Assembly (NCBI RefSeq): GCF_029855125.1
Contig: NZ_CP123229.1
Span: 2,710,501 to 2,774,500 of the forward strand
Reading direction: 5' to 3'
Source of the DNA: Methylocapsa sp. D3K7
GTDB lineage: Bacteria > Pseudomonadota > Alphaproteobacteria > Rhizobiales > Beijerinckiaceae
DNA length: 64,000 nucleotides
The number at the start of each line of letters is the position of its first letter. The first letter of the stretch is position 1. The notes below the pieces were generated by a model. That model was given only the letters and a program-made list of their open reading frames with translations, was not told the DNA's origin and did not search any database. The position numbers were made by a program, and so were the translations under genes. Positions 33,705 through 43,797 of this stretch are shown here, in pieces.

Positions 33705-34457
33705 ATGACGGATATGGAAGAGCTGAAAAAGCGCAAGATGCCACTCAATCTGGCCATCGTGCATGTGGATCCCGATGCGTTCATTGAACATTTCATGGGC
33801 TGGCTGGAAATTACCGCGTTTATAACCGCGCAACGGGCTGGCGAAGCTGACATCCCCGCGGATGGGATCACCCCGAAATTGCCGCCGGAAAAGCTGAGAA
33901 ACGGCGGTGTCCATAATGTCGGGAACGATGCAATCTTCGCATTTTGTATGACAGCGGCGATGCAGGGCGACAAACCCGCCGTCGACAAAGTGGAGGCTGC
34001 TCTGACCGAGTCGATGGGGAAAGAATTCCCCGGATCTTTCGGTCTATGGCATTTTCGCGGGGTGATCGACGCGCCGGTGACGTTGGAAGATTTTGTGGGC
34101 CAGGCGGGCAAGAAATTGCTGTCTGGCGATCCGCCGCCGCCGCCGCTTCGCGCAAAGGAAAATTGGAATACGAGTTTGCGATTCTTCGAAAAGGCCCGCA
34201 AAACCAATTTCGTTCACGAAGTCATGTATCCCCTGGCGAGATGGACCCGCGAGCGCTGGACAGAAACCCAAGAAAAAGGTGTGGCGTTCCTTCATCACAT
34301 TGAAGACAATCTTCCCGTCGTGCGGGAGGTCTTGGAAGACAGCCGCAACGATGAGCCCTTCGTTGCCAACCTATTGTTGAAAGTCGCTCCCGCCGTGGAT
34401 ATGGAGCTCAACGAAGAATATCAGGGATATCTGCGATCCTTGGCGCGCCGGGCTTAG
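33705..34457 (+). CDS. Hypothetical cytoplasmic protein
   Basis: 250 residues, mainly helical and charged, with a proline run SGDPPPPPLR in the middle (about residues 140-150) that probably links two halves. The N-terminal half begins MTDMEELKKRKMPLNLAI and includes HFMGWLEITAFITAQRAGEAD; the second half has WTRERWTETQEKGVAFLHHIED. No recognised motif, signal or membrane segment. Same strand as the preceding 99-residue protein, but a 241-base gap argues against tight coupling. Confidence 0.6.
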   Translation: MTDMEELKKRKMPLNLAIVHVDPDAFIEHFMGWLEITAFITAQRAGEADIPADGITPKLPPEKLRNGGVHNVGNDAIFAFCMTAAMQGDKPAVDKVEAALTESMGKEFPGSFGLWHFRGVIDAPVTLEDFVGQAGKKLLSGDPPPPPLRAKENWNTSLRFFEKARKTNFVHEVMYPLARWTRERWTETQEKGVAFLHHIEDNLPVVREVLEDSRNDEPFVANLLLKVAPAVDMELNEEYQGYLRSLARRA

Positions 34458-34466
34458 GTTTGATAC

Positions 34467-35069
34467 TCACGACGACCCATAGCGATTGACCACCTCGTGC
34501 GCGATCTTGCCGCCCTCGGCGAGAAACCGGCTGATGACGGCTTGGGCGTTCTGAGTGCAGACATGATAGGTACGCTCATAGTCATGAAAGCCCCGGTTGT
34601 AGCTGCCCGCCAGCCGCTCTTTCTTGGCGGTGGTCTTGGCTTCGGCTTCGAGGAGCGTCTGCATCTTCGCGCGCCAATCGCCGGAAGGCTTGGAGCCGCA
34701 GAGGTCATCGAGATAGGTCAAGGCGCCGAGGATTTCGGCGAGCCTTAGCATTTCGGGATCATAGGGAGCCGGCGGGCCCTCCACCGCTGTCGCGGGAGCC
34801 CCGCTTGGTGTGTTGGGCGCGGGTGTCGCCGCGATCGCTTTTTTGGGCTTGGGCTTGCTGGGCTTGGCTTTGCTCGTTTGGGATTTATGGGGCGCCCCGG
34901 ATGGCGCCGCCGCAGGCGGCGGCGATGGCTTGCCGAACCCGAAAAGAAAATCGAATTGGGCATTTCCCGGCGTTGGCGCAATCCCCGCGCAAAAGGTGGC
35001 CACCACGATGGCGCTAAGGGCGTGGCGGGATTTGGTGCGGACACCCGCGAAGATCATGGCTGCCTTCAT
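34467..35069 (-). CDS. TIGR02301 family exported protein
   Basis: 200 residues with a signal-like segment (ALSAIVVATFCAGIAPTPGNA), a long low-complexity Pro/Lys/Ala linker (about 50-95), and a conserved helical C-terminus (LAEILGALTYLDDLCGSKPSGDWR, AGSYNRGFHDYERTY). This is the layout of the TIGR02301 family of Rhizobiales, of unknown role, found next to a NUDIX gene as here. Its start overlaps the stop of the NUDIX gene. Two Cys in the C-terminal half may pair in the periplasm. Confidence 0.8.
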   Translation of the reverse strand: MKAAMIFAGVRTKSRHALSAIVVATFCAGIAPTPGNAQFDFLFGFGKPSPPPAAAPSGAPHKSQTSKAKPSKPKPKKAIAATPAPNTPSGAPATAVEGPPAPYDPEMLRLAEILGALTYLDDLCGSKPSGDWRAKMQTLLEAEAKTTAKKERLAGSYNRGFHDYERTYHVCTQNAQAVISRFLAEGGKIAHEVVNRYGSS

Positions 35070-35566
35070 TGGCTCGGTCTCAAATGTGGCGCACGCGGGC
35101 GCGCGAGCAATTTTTCCGCCGCGTCCACCACAGTGGCGAGCCCCGGTGTGCAGTCGAGAGCGGCGAGCCGTGATGGCGCGGCCCAGATGGTCTCATTTGC
35201 TTCCGCTCCCGGCGTGGCGTCCCCAGCGATCCATTCGCCCGCGAATGAGGCGATCACATAATGATGGCGGATTTGGCCCAAACTGTCGCGATCGATCGAT
35301 TCCACAAGTTGATTGAACGCGGCGATCCGCGCTTCAATCCGCACTTCCTCACGCAATTCGCGCAGCGCGGCGTCTTCCAAGGTTTCACCGGCCTCGACGA
35401 GGCCGCCGGGCAATGAAAAAACTCCCGTGAAGGGCGGGCGGACGCGTCTGGCAAGAAGCACAAGGCCATCCCGGAACACGGCCAAGCTCACGCCAAGGCA
35501 CGGGCGCGTAGGATATTCCCGCGCGGAGCCGGACGCATCAGAGGGGCGCGAACGAGCGGGGGTCAT
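35066..35566 (-). CDS. NUDIX hydrolase
   Basis: 166 residues. The Nudix box is complete: [20 protein letters not shown] followed by EV (G-x5-E-x7-R-E-U-x-E-E pattern). It hydrolyses a nucleoside diphosphate linked to some group; the FSLPGG and [13 protein letters not shown] segments suggest the ADP-ribose or small-substrate type. Starts and stops overlap both neighbours, so pdxH, this gene and the TIGR02301 gene form one operon. Confidence 0.9.
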   Translation of the reverse strand: MTPARSRPSDASGSAREYPTRPCLGVSLAVFRDGLVLLARRVRPPFTGVFSLPGGLVEAGETLEDAALRELREEVRIEARIAAFNQLVESIDRDSLGQIRHHYVIASFAGEWIAGDATPGAEANETIWAAPSRLAALDCTPGLATVVDAAEKLLARPRAPHLRPSQ

Positions 35567-36177
35567 GGATAAAGGCGCTCCTTATGCCAGGCAGTTTGCT
35601 CCGTTTGCCGCCGGAAGACGATACGGTCGTGCAGCCGGAAGGCCCCCTCCGACCAGAATTCGAGATAGAGGGGCGAAATCCTGTAGCCGAACCAATGGGG
35701 CGGCCTTGGAACTTCGCTGAGGGCGAATTTCGCGGCGAATTTGGCCGCCGCGGTCTCCAGGGCGAACCGGCTTTCGAGCGGCCGCGATTGCTGGCTTGCC
35801 CAGGCGCCAATCTTGCTCTGCAAAGGCCGGCTGGCGAAATAGGCATCCACCTCGGCGCCACCCACAAGGGTCACCGGGCCGCGCAAACGAACCTGCCGCC
35901 GCAGTGATTTCCAGTGAAAAACCGCCGCCGCGTGCATGTTTGCCTGCAGCTCCTGTCCCTTGGCGCTCTCCGAGTTCGTATAAAAGACAAATCCGGCGGG
36001 TGTTGCGTCCTTGAGCAGGACCATGCGCACATCCGGCAGCCCATCGGCGCCGGCCGTCGCCAGCGCCATTGCGTCCGCATCGCTCGGCTCGCTTTTTTTG
36101 GCGTCTTCGAACCAGGAGGCGAACAAAGCAAATGGCTCGGCGGAGCCGGTAAAGTCACCACTCGTTAACTCGTTCAA
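35563..36177 (-). CDS. pdxH: Pyridoxamine 5'-phosphate oxidase
   Basis: 204 residues from TTG at 36177, chosen because GGAGG stands nine bases upstream; the open frame reaches 36255 but the extra part is not family-like. Motifs: [21 protein letters not shown] (FMN-binding), [31 protein letters not shown] and the C-terminal [13 protein letters not shown] with the closing WHKERLYP. The enzyme makes pyridoxal phosphate from the phosphorylated amine or alcohol. Divergent from the lipoprotein and dnaJ-like genes. Confidence 0.93.
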   Translation of the reverse strand: MNELTSGDFTGSAEPFALFASWFEDAKKSEPSDADAMALATAGADGLPDVRMVLLKDATPAGFVFYTNSESAKGQELQANMHAAAVFHWKSLRRQVRLRGPVTLVGGAEVDAYFASRPLQSKIGAWASQQSRPLESRFALETAAAKFAAKFALSEVPRPPHWFGYRISPLYLEFWSEGAFRLHDRIVFRRQTEQTAWHKERLYP

Positions 36178-36228
36178 CGTACCCTCCAGAAGAGCCAATT
36201 TTAGCAGGCAGCGGACTTGTGACAGTAT

Positions 36229-36753
36229 ATGAAATTCGCCGCGAAACGACGGCATCCGCTTGGGGCGAGGCCTTTTAGCATGGCTTGCGGGGGTCGAACC
36301 ATTGTTTGGTATTCCTGGTTGCGGGCCGTGCCGCTCGTCCGCGCCGGCGGCCTTGGCTGTGCGCTGGCTGTCCTCGCCGGATGTTCCATGTCGTTTCCCA
36401 TTTCACCCTTGATGACGCCGTCCTCCAAGGAGGATGTCACCGGGACCATTACGAAGGCATCGATTGCCAATCTTCTCGAGCCCGAGGATTGGCGCCGCGC
36501 CAAGGCGGCGTTGTCGACCGCCCTCGACCCGCAAGGCAATGGGTCGCTCGTCGGTTGGGACAATCCGGAATCGGGCAACAAAGGTTCGTTTATCCCGGTT
36601 GGCAAACCCTATCCGTTGGAGTCCGGGATTTGCCGGGTCTTCCTTGCCGAGCTTGACCGGAAGGGGGCCGAACAATCCATCCAAGGCACCGCTTGCGCGG
36701 ACACCAAGGGCGAATGGACGATCGCCGAAGCCAAACCCTGGAAAAAGGCGTGA
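36229..36753 (+). CDS. Small lipoprotein (RT0821/Lpp0805-like)
   Basis: Up to 174 residues; the part from [10 protein letters not shown] (36283) onward contains the signal peptide, whose lipobox LAVLAGCSM predicts a lipid anchor. The mature part is a short surface-protein-type domain: [20 protein letters not shown], then [21 protein letters not shown] and [13 protein letters not shown] with two Cys. Similar genes stand between pdxH and a dnaJ-like gene in other Rhizobiales. Outer-membrane or periplasmic, function unknown. Confidence 0.7.
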   Translation: MKFAAKRRHPLGARPFSMACGGRTIVWYSWLRAVPLVRAGGLGCALAVLAGCSMSFPISPLMTPSSKEDVTGTITKASIANLLEPEDWRRAKAALSTALDPQGNGSLVGWDNPESGNKGSFIPVGKPYPLESGICRVFLAELDRKGAEQSIQGTACADTKGEWTIAEAKPWKKA

Positions 36754-36879
36754 ACGCCGATTGGCTTCCGCAAGGGCCAAGTTTCCAATAAAAACCTTGC
36801 GGCGGCCGCGCCGCCATCCCAAGTTGAGGGAGCACACTTGCGCTCGTGCCAGCGGGCGAGCGCGACAATGGGATGATCG

Positions 36880-37857
36880 ATGCGTGATCCGTATGTGGTT
36901 CTGGGAGTTGAGAAATCCGCCAGCCTGGCCGATGTCAAAAAGGCTTTTCGCAAGCTCGCCAAGAAGTATCATCCAGATCAGAGCAAGGAGCCAAAGGCGA
37001 AGGAGAAATTCGCCGAGGCAAACTCTGCCTATGAAATTTTGGGCGACGAGAAAAAGCGTGCTGCTTTCGACCGGGGCGAGATTGATGCGGAAGGCAAACC
37101 GCGTTTCCACGGGTTTGAGGGGTTTGGCGCGGAGGGGCCGGGCTTTGGCCGCCGCGCGCAAGCCGGCGGCCCCGGGTTCCAGCATTTTGAGTTCAATTTC
37201 GGTGGCGGTCAGCCGGGTGGAGCGGCGGAAGGATTGAACCCGGGCGATATTTTCTCCGAGCTCTTTAGTGCGGGGGCAGCCGCCGGGCGCCGGCGTGGCG
37301 GGCGTGGCGCCGCCGGGCCTCCGCCACGCGGCGAAGATGTGAGCGCGGTCGTAACGATCACTCTTGCCGAAGCGGTCAAGGGGACCACCGCGCGCGTCAC
37401 TTTGCCGACGGGCCGCACTTTGGAAGTGACCGTCCCGGCCGGGATTGAGGATGGCAAGCAAATCCGCCTGAAACGGCAAGGTCATCAAAGCCCTCTCGGC
37501 GGCGAACCGGGCGATGCCATGGTCACAGTGCAGATCGCCAAGCACCCCTATTTCCGGATCGAGGGGCGCGATCTGCGGCTTGAGTTGCCGGTAACCCTCT
37601 ACGAGGTGGTTGTCGGTGCCAAGGTTAACGCGCCGACCCTCGACGGCACGGTGGAACTGACGGTTCCTCCCGGGTCGAATGGCGGGCGCACTCTGCGGCT
37701 GCGCGGCAAGGGACTGCCGAATCCCCAAGGGCCGGCTGGAGATCTTCTGGTGACCTTGAAAATCGTTCTGCCCGATGAGACGGACAGCGAACTTGCGGGC
37801 TTGATGCGCAAATGGGAAAGCCAAAAGCCCTATAATCCACGCGCCGGCATGAAGTAA
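36880..37857 (+). CDS. DnaJ-like co-chaperone without zinc finger (CbpA type)
   Basis: 325 residues. The J-domain fills the first 65 residues with the HPD motif in [10 protein letters not shown], which stimulates DnaK. A Gly/Phe-rich linker follows (about 75-145). The C-terminal part has the two beta substrate-binding domains ([39 protein letters not shown]) but no CxxCxGxG zinc motifs, so it is class II like CbpA. Cytoplasmic protein folding. Starts 126 bases after the lipoprotein gene. Confidence 0.9.
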   Translation: MRDPYVVLGVEKSASLADVKKAFRKLAKKYHPDQSKEPKAKEKFAEANSAYEILGDEKKRAAFDRGEIDAEGKPRFHGFEGFGAEGPGFGRRAQAGGPGFQHFEFNFGGGQPGGAAEGLNPGDIFSELFSAGAAAGRRRGGRGAAGPPPRGEDVSAVVTITLAEAVKGTTARVTLPTGRTLEVTVPAGIEDGKQIRLKRQGHQSPLGGEPGDAMVTVQIAKHPYFRIEGRDLRLELPVTLYEVVVGAKVNAPTLDGTVELTVPPGSNGGRTLRLRGKGLPNPQGPAGDLLVTLKIVLPDETDSELAGLMRKWESQKPYNPRAGMK

Positions 37858-37928
37858 CCACGACACCAAGCCGCGCGGCGGGACAACCGACGAGCCGCGA
37901 AGATGCGCTGCGTAAGGGGATATTGCTC

Positions 37929-38699
37929 ATGACGCAAACCGGGGCGGACGAGGCCATCCGAGAACCGTTTGATGCGCTGGCCCTGGCGAAGGAGCTTTTG
38001 CGCTCAGTCCGCGCCGGGGCGCTGGCGACCGTGGTTCCGGGTCAAGCGTCCCCCTTCGTCAGTCTCGTGAACGTTGCGACGGCGCCGGACGCAAGCCCCA
38101 TTCTGTTGCTGTCGGAACTTGCCGCCCATACGAGGCATCTTGCCGCCGATCCTCGCGTTTCGCTGCTTCTTGCGCGAACCGGTCCCGGCGATCCTCTCGC
38201 GCATCCGCGTATCACCCTCGTAGGGAAGGCCGGGCGTATCGACGATCCAGAACGCCGCGCGGCCCTGAAGGAGCGCTTTTTGGCGAAACATCCCAAATCG
38301 GCGCTTTATGCGGATTTCGCCGATTTTTCCTTTTGGCTGATGGCCATGGATGAGGCGCATTTGAACGGCGGTTTTGGGCGTGCCGGCCGTTTCGAGGCCA
38401 AGTCTCTCGTGACTTCCCTTGATGGGGCGGGAGCTTTGGTCGCGAATGAGGCGCAGGGGCTTGGGCAACTGAATGCCAGCCATCAAAGCGCACTCGCGCG
38501 GTTGGCGGCCACGCGCGCTGGCAAGTCCAATGGGGACTGGCATGCAACCGGGATAGATCCCGAAGGCCTCGATCTCGCTTGTGGCGATCGAACCGCTCGC
38601 GTCGTGTTTCCGGGCCGCGCCCAAAGCCTCCAGGAAGTTTTCGACATTGTGCCTCTTCTTGCGGAGCGGAACGCGAACAGCCTGGAGCCAGGCGCTTGA
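37929..38699 (+). CDS. HugZ-like pyridoxamine-phosphate-oxidase-fold protein
   Basis: 256 residues from the ATG at 37929 (GGGGATAT upstream). The N-terminal split-barrel FMN-type domain shows LRSVRAGALATVVPGQASPF, FVSLVNVA and LLLSELAAHTRHLAADPRVS, followed by the C-terminal domain of the DUF2470 type (GDWHATGIDPEGLDLACGDR). Such two-domain proteins bind haem or FMN, and HugZ degrades haem. The His residues that would bind haem cannot be judged here. Confidence 0.8.
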   Translation: MTQTGADEAIREPFDALALAKELLRSVRAGALATVVPGQASPFVSLVNVATAPDASPILLLSELAAHTRHLAADPRVSLLLARTGPGDPLAHPRITLVGKAGRIDDPERRAALKERFLAKHPKSALYADFADFSFWLMAMDEAHLNGGFGRAGRFEAKSLVTSLDGAGALVANEAQGLGQLNASHQSALARLAATRAGKSNGDWHATGIDPEGLDLACGDRTARVVFPGRAQSLQEVFDIVPLLAERNANSLEPGA

Positions 38700-38815
38700 A
38701 GTCATTGTGCCGCGCGGCGATTGGCGCTTTTTTGAGCTCTAATTCTGTCACCAGTGTCGTATAAGATTTGCGCTACAGTTCATAGCAACGCGCCCTTCTC
38801 GCCGGCGCATCGAAA

Positions 38816-40435
38816 GTGAAGACGATGTTCCAAACCGGTCCTTTCAATCCGGCGTTTGGAGCCGGGACTTTCGGCCTCAAAGACCTCCGCCGCATTTCGT
38901 ATAATCTCGAGGCCCCGCGCCTTGTTGAAGAGACGATACGGCGCGGCGAAGCCGCGATTGCCAAGGGCGGCGCCCTTTGCGCCGATACGGGTGCCCATAC
39001 TGGCCGCTCGCCCAACGACAAATATATTGTGCGCGATGTTCTCACGGATCAGACGGTGTGGTGGGACAACAACAACGCCATGACGCCGCGAGCTTTCGAT
39101 ACGCTTTATGCCGACATGCTTGCCCATGCCAAGGGAATGGAACTTTTCGCGCAAGACCTTTATGGAGGCGCCGACCCCGCGCATCGGGTAAATGTGCGTG
39201 TGTTCACGGAATTTGCGTGGCACTCGCTGTTCATTCGCAATTTGCTGATCCGCCCGTCCAGCGAAGAGCTGGCAAAATTTACCGCCGATTTGACGATCCT
39301 CGATCTGCCCTCTTTCAAGGCGGACCCTGCGCGCCATGGCTGCCGGACGCAGACGGTCATCGCGATGGATTTCAGCCGGAAAATCGTGCTGATCGGCGGG
39401 ACGAGCTATGCCGGTGAGATGAAGAAGTCGGTTTTCACTTACCTCAACTTCGTGCTTCCGGAAAGCGGCGTCATGCCGATGCATTGCTCGGCGAATGCGG
39501 GCCCGGGTGGTGATAGCGCGCTCTTCTTCGGCCTCTCCGGCACCGGCAAGACAACGCTTTCGGCCGATGCGTCGCGCACCTTGATCGGCGATGACGAGCA
39601 TGGCTGGAGCCCGCGCGGCATTTTCAATTTCGAGGGCGGCTGCTATGCGAAAGCAATCAAATTGTCGCGTGAAGCCGAACCCGAAATCTATGGGACATCG
39701 GAACGGTTCGGCACGATTATGGAAAATGTCGTGCTCGATCCGCTGACACGCATGCCCGATTTTAACGACGGTTCAAAGACCGAAAACACCCGCATTGCCT
39801 ATCCGCTCGATTTTATTCCCAACGCCTCGGCAAGCGGGCACGCCGGCCATCCCAAAAACGTTGTGATGCTCACTTGCGATGCTTTTGGCGTTTTGCCGCC
39901 GATCGCCAAACTCGACGCAGCGCAAGCGATGTATCATTTTCTGTCCGGTTACACGGCGAAGGTTGCCGGAACGGAAACCGGGGTGAGCGAACCGCAAGCG
40001 ACGTTCTCGACCTGCTTTGGCGCGCCGTTCATGCCGCGCAACGCGTCTGTTTATGGCAATCTCTTGCGCGACTTCATCGCCAAGCATCAAGTTGATTGCT
40101 GGCTCGTCAATACGGGTTGGACGGGTGGCAAATATGGAATCGGCAGACGCATGCCGATCCGTGTCACGCGCAGGCTCCTGGCCGCTGCTCTTGATGGGTC
40201 GCTTTCGAAGGTCAGCTTCCGCATGGATCCTTATTTTGGCATTTCGGTGCCGCGCGATGTCCCAGGCCTTGAAGAAGATTTGCTCGATCCCGCCAAGACC
40301 TGGGCCGACCAAGCCGACTTCGAAGCGACCGCCCTAAAATTGGTCGGCATGTTCCGCGCGAATTTCGTTAAATACGAGGAGCATGTCGATAGCGAGGTCA
40401 AGGCCGCGCAACCTGCCGTCGTGGCGGTAGTCTAG
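38816..40435 (+). CDS. pckA: Phosphoenolpyruvate carboxykinase (ATP)
   Basis: 539 residues (GTG 38816; ATG 38825 gives the same family start). The kinase loop [14 protein letters not shown] and the substrate region [12 protein letters not shown] and [20 protein letters not shown] are intact, with the further metal-binding segment [20 protein letters not shown]. It converts oxaloacetate to PEP in gluconeogenesis. Transcribed toward ctrA, which is convergent. Confidence 0.95.
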   Translation: MKTMFQTGPFNPAFGAGTFGLKDLRRISYNLEAPRLVEETIRRGEAAIAKGGALCADTGAHTGRSPNDKYIVRDVLTDQTVWWDNNNAMTPRAFDTLYADMLAHAKGMELFAQDLYGGADPAHRVNVRVFTEFAWHSLFIRNLLIRPSSEELAKFTADLTILDLPSFKADPARHGCRTQTVIAMDFSRKIVLIGGTSYAGEMKKSVFTYLNFVLPESGVMPMHCSANAGPGGDSALFFGLSGTGKTTLSADASRTLIGDDEHGWSPRGIFNFEGGCYAKAIKLSREAEPEIYGTSERFGTIMENVVLDPLTRMPDFNDGSKTENTRIAYPLDFIPNASASGHAGHPKNVVMLTCDAFGVLPPIAKLDAAQAMYHFLSGYTAKVAGTETGVSEPQATFSTCFGAPFMPRNASVYGNLLRDFIAKHQVDCWLVNTGWTGGKYGIGRRMPIRVTRRLLAAALDGSLSKVSFRMDPYFGISVPRDVPGLEEDLLDPAKTWADQADFEATALKLVGMFRANFVKYEEHVDSEVKAAQPAVVAVV

Positions 40436-40507
40436 CCGCTGAACTGTCTTGCCATTGCGAATGAAATCCCGAAACGGAACGATTTAGGAGGAACTGGGCC
40501 CCAAAGC

Positions 40508-41209
40508 TCAGGCGGTGATTCGTTCTTCCTGGTCGCTGGGCTCGCGAAGGACATAGCCGCGTCCCCAGACCGTTTCGATATAGTTACGGCCATCGCTCGC
40601 ATTGGCGAGCTTTTTGCGCAGCTTGCAGATAAACACGTCGATGATCTTGAGCTCGGGCTCATCCATCCCGCCGTAGAGATGGTTGAGGAACATTTCCTTT
40701 GTCAAAGTCGTGCCTTTGCGCAAGGAGAGCAACTCCAGCATTTGATATTCCTTGCCGGTCAAATGCACCCGCGCGCCGGCGACCTCGACGGTTTTCTGAT
40801 CGAGATTGACGATGAGATCGCCCGTCGCGATGACGGACTGGGCATGGCCTTTCGAGCGCCGCACGATGGCTTGGATGCGCGCGACAAGTTCGTCCTTATG
40901 GAAAGGCTTGGTCAAATAATCGTCGGCGCCAAATCCCAGGCCCTTGACCTTATCTTCGATCGCGGCGAGCCCGGAAAGAATGAGGATCGGCGTTTTGACC
41001 TTGGCGACTCGCAGGGTTCGCAGAACCTCATAACCCGACATGTCGGGAAGGTTCAGATCGAGCAATATAATGTCATAGTCGTAGAGCTTGCCGAGATCGA
41101 TGCCCTCCTCGCCGAGATCTGTCGTATAGACATTGAAATTCTCGGATTTGAGCATCAGCTCTATGCTTTGCGCTGTCGCGCTATCGTCTTCAATCAGTAA
41201 AACGCGCAT
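40508..41209 (-). CDS. ctrA: Cell-cycle response regulator CtrA
   Basis: 233 residues. Receiver domain with phosphorylated D51 in [16 protein letters not shown] and conserved K in TKPFHKDEL; the C-terminal OmpR-type winged helix has [20 protein letters not shown] and [14 protein letters not shown], matching the CtrA group closely. CtrA is the master regulator of the alphaproteobacterial cell cycle, repressing origin firing and activating division and motility genes. The C-terminus ends ERITA, with a degradation-like hydrophobic tail weaker than the classic AA end. Confidence 0.95.
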   Translation of the reverse strand: MRVLLIEDDSATAQSIELMLKSENFNVYTTDLGEEGIDLGKLYDYDIILLDLNLPDMSGYEVLRTLRVAKVKTPILILSGLAAIEDKVKGLGFGADDYLTKPFHKDELVARIQAIVRRSKGHAQSVIATGDLIVNLDQKTVEVAGARVHLTGKEYQMLELLSLRKGTTLTKEMFLNHLYGGMDEPELKIIDVFICKLRKKLANASDGRNYIETVWGRGYVLREPSDQEERITA

Positions 41210-41761
41210 GTGAGGTCCCAGCCTTCCCCCCGTCGGTCGCCTTGCCGTCGCGCAAGATCGCTTGAAGTCCCGCGCGGTGGCTATCTTGGCCAGTGCTCCG
41301 CGATGAGGACTTCGCTACGAATTTCGTAACCTTAACGGGCATTGGTTAACAAAAACATTCCACCGAAATCCAGATCGTTGCTGGCGGCCGCGCCACGGGC
41401 GCCAGCTGATTCGTTTTTCCGTCTCGAGAGTTTAATCCTGCCGGCGCAAGCTTGCGCGACGAAGGACACGCCGCGTGGCCGAATGTGCGCAGAAATTTTC
41501 GCAATTTGGGGTCACAAGCGTTGAGCAAGCTCTCCCGCAGGTAAAAAATGGGCCACCTCGTCGGGCCAGGGGAGGGAAAACTTGTGAGCTTTTTCGTGGG
41601 GGTAACGAATGGGCAACTTTACTCAGGCAAAGTGGTGATCGCACGGGGCCTTGGGCTCGCCGTGCCATGCCGACCGCGTTGGAGCAGGCCGTTGTTGAAA
41701 AGTCCGGCATCTTTTTTCGGATCCGCCTTTGAGGTCCAGCCCGCGTCTTGGAGTTGAAACA
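41210..41761. other. ctrA-fliJ divergent region
   Basis: No solid gene. Two TTAA half-sites (41332-41335 and 41346-41349) are 10 bases apart, not the canonical 7, so a CtrA box is only weakly supported. One GANTC site (GATTC, 41408-41412) could be methylated by CcrM and could affect the ctrA promoter. Short frames on the plus strand from 41475 are not protein-like. Confidence 0.4.
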
Positions 41762-42166
41762 ATGAAATCGCGGGATACATTGGCGCGTCTCAGGCGTTTT
41801 CAGGTTGATGAAACCCGCCGCCGGGTCACCCAAATCGAAACGATGATCGCCGAATTTTCCAAGATGGCCCGCGATCTCGACCGGGAAATCGCGCTTGAAG
41901 AACAACGGTCTGGAATATCCGATATTTCCCACTTCGCCTATCCGACGTATGCCCGCGCGGCGCGAACGCGGCGGGACAATTTGCAGCGATCGGCTGGGGA
42001 ACTGACGGTTCAGCTCGAAGAGGCGCGCCAGTTTCTTGAGGAAACCCTCGCCGATCCCAGCAATGCACGCATCCTCGATAGCGGGAAGCTTATTGGCCCA
42101 GTCAATGGCACGGGGGCCGGGACAAACGGAACGTTGGGGATAACCGCGCGGCGCGTGCAAGTTTAA
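41762..42166 (+). CDS. fliJ: FliJ-like coiled-coil protein
   Basis: 134 residues, almost wholly helical with heptads: LARLRRFQVDETRRRVTQIE, then IALEEQRSG and NLQRSAGELTVQLEEARQFL. This is the FliJ pattern seen next to ctrA in Rhizobiales. FliJ helps the flagellar export ATPase FliI. No other flagellar gene lies in this window, so the gene could be a relic, or its partner genes could lie elsewhere. Confidence 0.7.
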   Translation: MKSRDTLARLRRFQVDETRRRVTQIETMIAEFSKMARDLDREIALEEQRSGISDISHFAYPTYARAARTRRDNLQRSAGELTVQLEEARQFLEETLADPSNARILDSGKLIGPVNGTGAGTNGTLGITARRVQV

Positions 42167-42352
42167 CCGACTTTGATCATATACGGGCGCGCCGGGGGCG
42201 GGCGGAGGATTGCAGCAATCGTCCATTTTCATCAAGTTTCCGACAGACCAAGTTCCGCTTGCCATAGCGGCACGCATCGTGCAGGGATGCCGCCGGACAT
42301 GGCGGCCGGTGCACGCGCGGCGGCGCGGCGGGGCATGGTTGTCCGGAGAGCG

Positions 42353-43390
42353 ATGAAGCGCATTCTCGATTTTTTCTGGCCGTTGGTCGGCTTTGCCGCG
42401 GTCGCCGTTTCACTTTGGCTTCTCCACAGGGAGTTCAAAGGCGAAGCTGTAGGCCCGGAAGTCTGGGAACACCTCAAGTCGATTTCCCTTGGGCATTATT
42501 TGCTGGCGATGCTGTCGACGCTTGTCGCCTACGCGGCGCTGGCTTGGTATGACCGGATCGCGCTCCTCCATCTTGGCATCAAGAATATCTCATGGGTGTT
42601 TATTTCGCTTTGTTCCTTCACGACTTACGCACTCGCACATAATATCGGAGCGACGGTTTTCTCAGGCGGGATGGTTCGCTACCGGGCCTATCACTCGAAA
42701 GGCCTCAGCGCGGCGCAAGTTGCGGTTCTCGTCGCCATTTGTTCTTTGACATTCGCCCTCGGCACGGTGTTGCTCGGGGGCATCATTTCCGTGTTGGAAC
42801 CAGAACAACTCAGCCGGTTTCGCGGTAAATTGCCGGAATATCTGCGGTCTCTCACCGATCCCACGACCGCCCGGCTGATCGGCGTCGTGTTCCTCAGCGG
42901 CGTTGCAATCTATGTGATCGGTTCGATTCTCCGCTTTAAACCGCTCATTATAAGAGGGTTCCGGCTCGAATATCCGAAGCCGGGAATCACCGTCCGGCAA
43001 TTGCTGGCGGCGCCGCTGGAACTTCTAGGGGCGGCCGGCATCATCTTTTTTTCGCTTCCGGATGCGGGCAATCCTGGTTATTTTGCTGTGCTGGCGGTGT
43101 TTATCGCTTCGTTTTCGGCGGCGCTTTGGTCGAATGCGCCGGGCGGATTGGGCGTTTTCGAATGGTTTTTCATCAGCGCCATGCCCGAAATGCCCAAAAC
43201 GCAGGTGCTGGCGGCATTGCTTGTCTTCCGTTTTTTTTATCTGCTCATTCCGTTTTTCCTGTCGATTTTCGTTGTCATTGCGTTCGAGCGCAACCGGCTG
43301 AAGGAAGTGCTGCACACCGAGAGCCATCATCCCCTTGCCAGTGGTGAGATAAAACAAACGTCTGATCGCAACCGTGCCGGGATCCCTTAG
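42353..43390 (+). CDS. Lysylphosphatidylglycerol-synthase-like membrane protein (UPF0104)
   Basis: 345 residues from ATG 42353, chosen because GGAGAG precedes it; the open frame starts at 42173. It has eight or so hydrophobic segments (LVGFAAVAVSLWLLHREF, LLAMLSTLVAYAALAWYDRI, LVAICSLTFALGTVLLGG and others) and the family loops HNIGATVFSGGMVRYRAY and WSNAPGGLGVFEWFF. It matches the flippase/synthase-like TM region of MprF but lacks the aminoacyl-transferase domain. Inner membrane; lipid transport is possible, not shown. Confidence 0.8.
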   Translation: MKRILDFFWPLVGFAAVAVSLWLLHREFKGEAVGPEVWEHLKSISLGHYLLAMLSTLVAYAALAWYDRIALLHLGIKNISWVFISLCSFTTYALAHNIGATVFSGGMVRYRAYHSKGLSAAQVAVLVAICSLTFALGTVLLGGIISVLEPEQLSRFRGKLPEYLRSLTDPTTARLIGVVFLSGVAIYVIGSILRFKPLIIRGFRLEYPKPGITVRQLLAAPLELLGAAGIIFFSLPDAGNPGYFAVLAVFIASFSAALWSNAPGGLGVFEWFFISAMPEMPKTQVLAALLVFRFFYLLIPFFLSIFVVIAFERNRLKEVLHTESHHPLASGEIKQTSDRNRAGIP

Positions 43391-43540
43391 CCATCGCTTT
43401 GCTATCCTCGCGCGCGAATGGCAGTCCGTTGTACTGAGCGGCGCTTCCTTTTCCCGCTACCAGCTATGCCTTGCAGGAACGTGCAAGATATTCCTGTGCT
43501 GATTCCGGCTAGGGTGCTGCTGTTCGTACAAAATCACATC

Positions 43541-43720
43541 TATGTCAAGGATAATTGGCTTTTGTAGACAATACTCTTGATCTATTTGTTAGCTTTTCGA
43601 TATTATAAAGTATTTCTGTATCTTCAATTATAAATAAAGCTTTTGTCTTGTAGAAATAGATATACATAGAATATAAAAGTTTTTTAATTTATCAATTAAG
43701 ATATGAATATATTGCCGCCG
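43541..43720. other. Very AT-rich intergenic island
   Basis: By my count 43561-43620 has 15 G/C of 60 and 43621-43680 has 12 of 60, in a genome that is otherwise strongly GC-rich. There are no frames of note. It lies in the 407-base gap upstream of rlpA and may hold a nucleoid-protein (MucR/Ros- or HU-type) target or a curved promoter region. Confidence 0.6.
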
Positions 43721-43797
43721 TTTCATCACAATAGCCATGCAACCATTGTCATGCTCAGCAGATTGAGCTTGAAATGTCACGGCATGGAGTGTGAATT

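Noticed and set aside
41332..41349. CtrA binding box upstream of ctrA
   Set aside because: The two TTAA half-sites are 10 bases apart, while the CtrA consensus is TTAA-N7-TTAA; only noted as possible.
43391..43797. Gene or prophage remnant in the AT-rich gap
   Set aside because: No frame of useful length with a ribosome site and no recognised phage or integrase motif.
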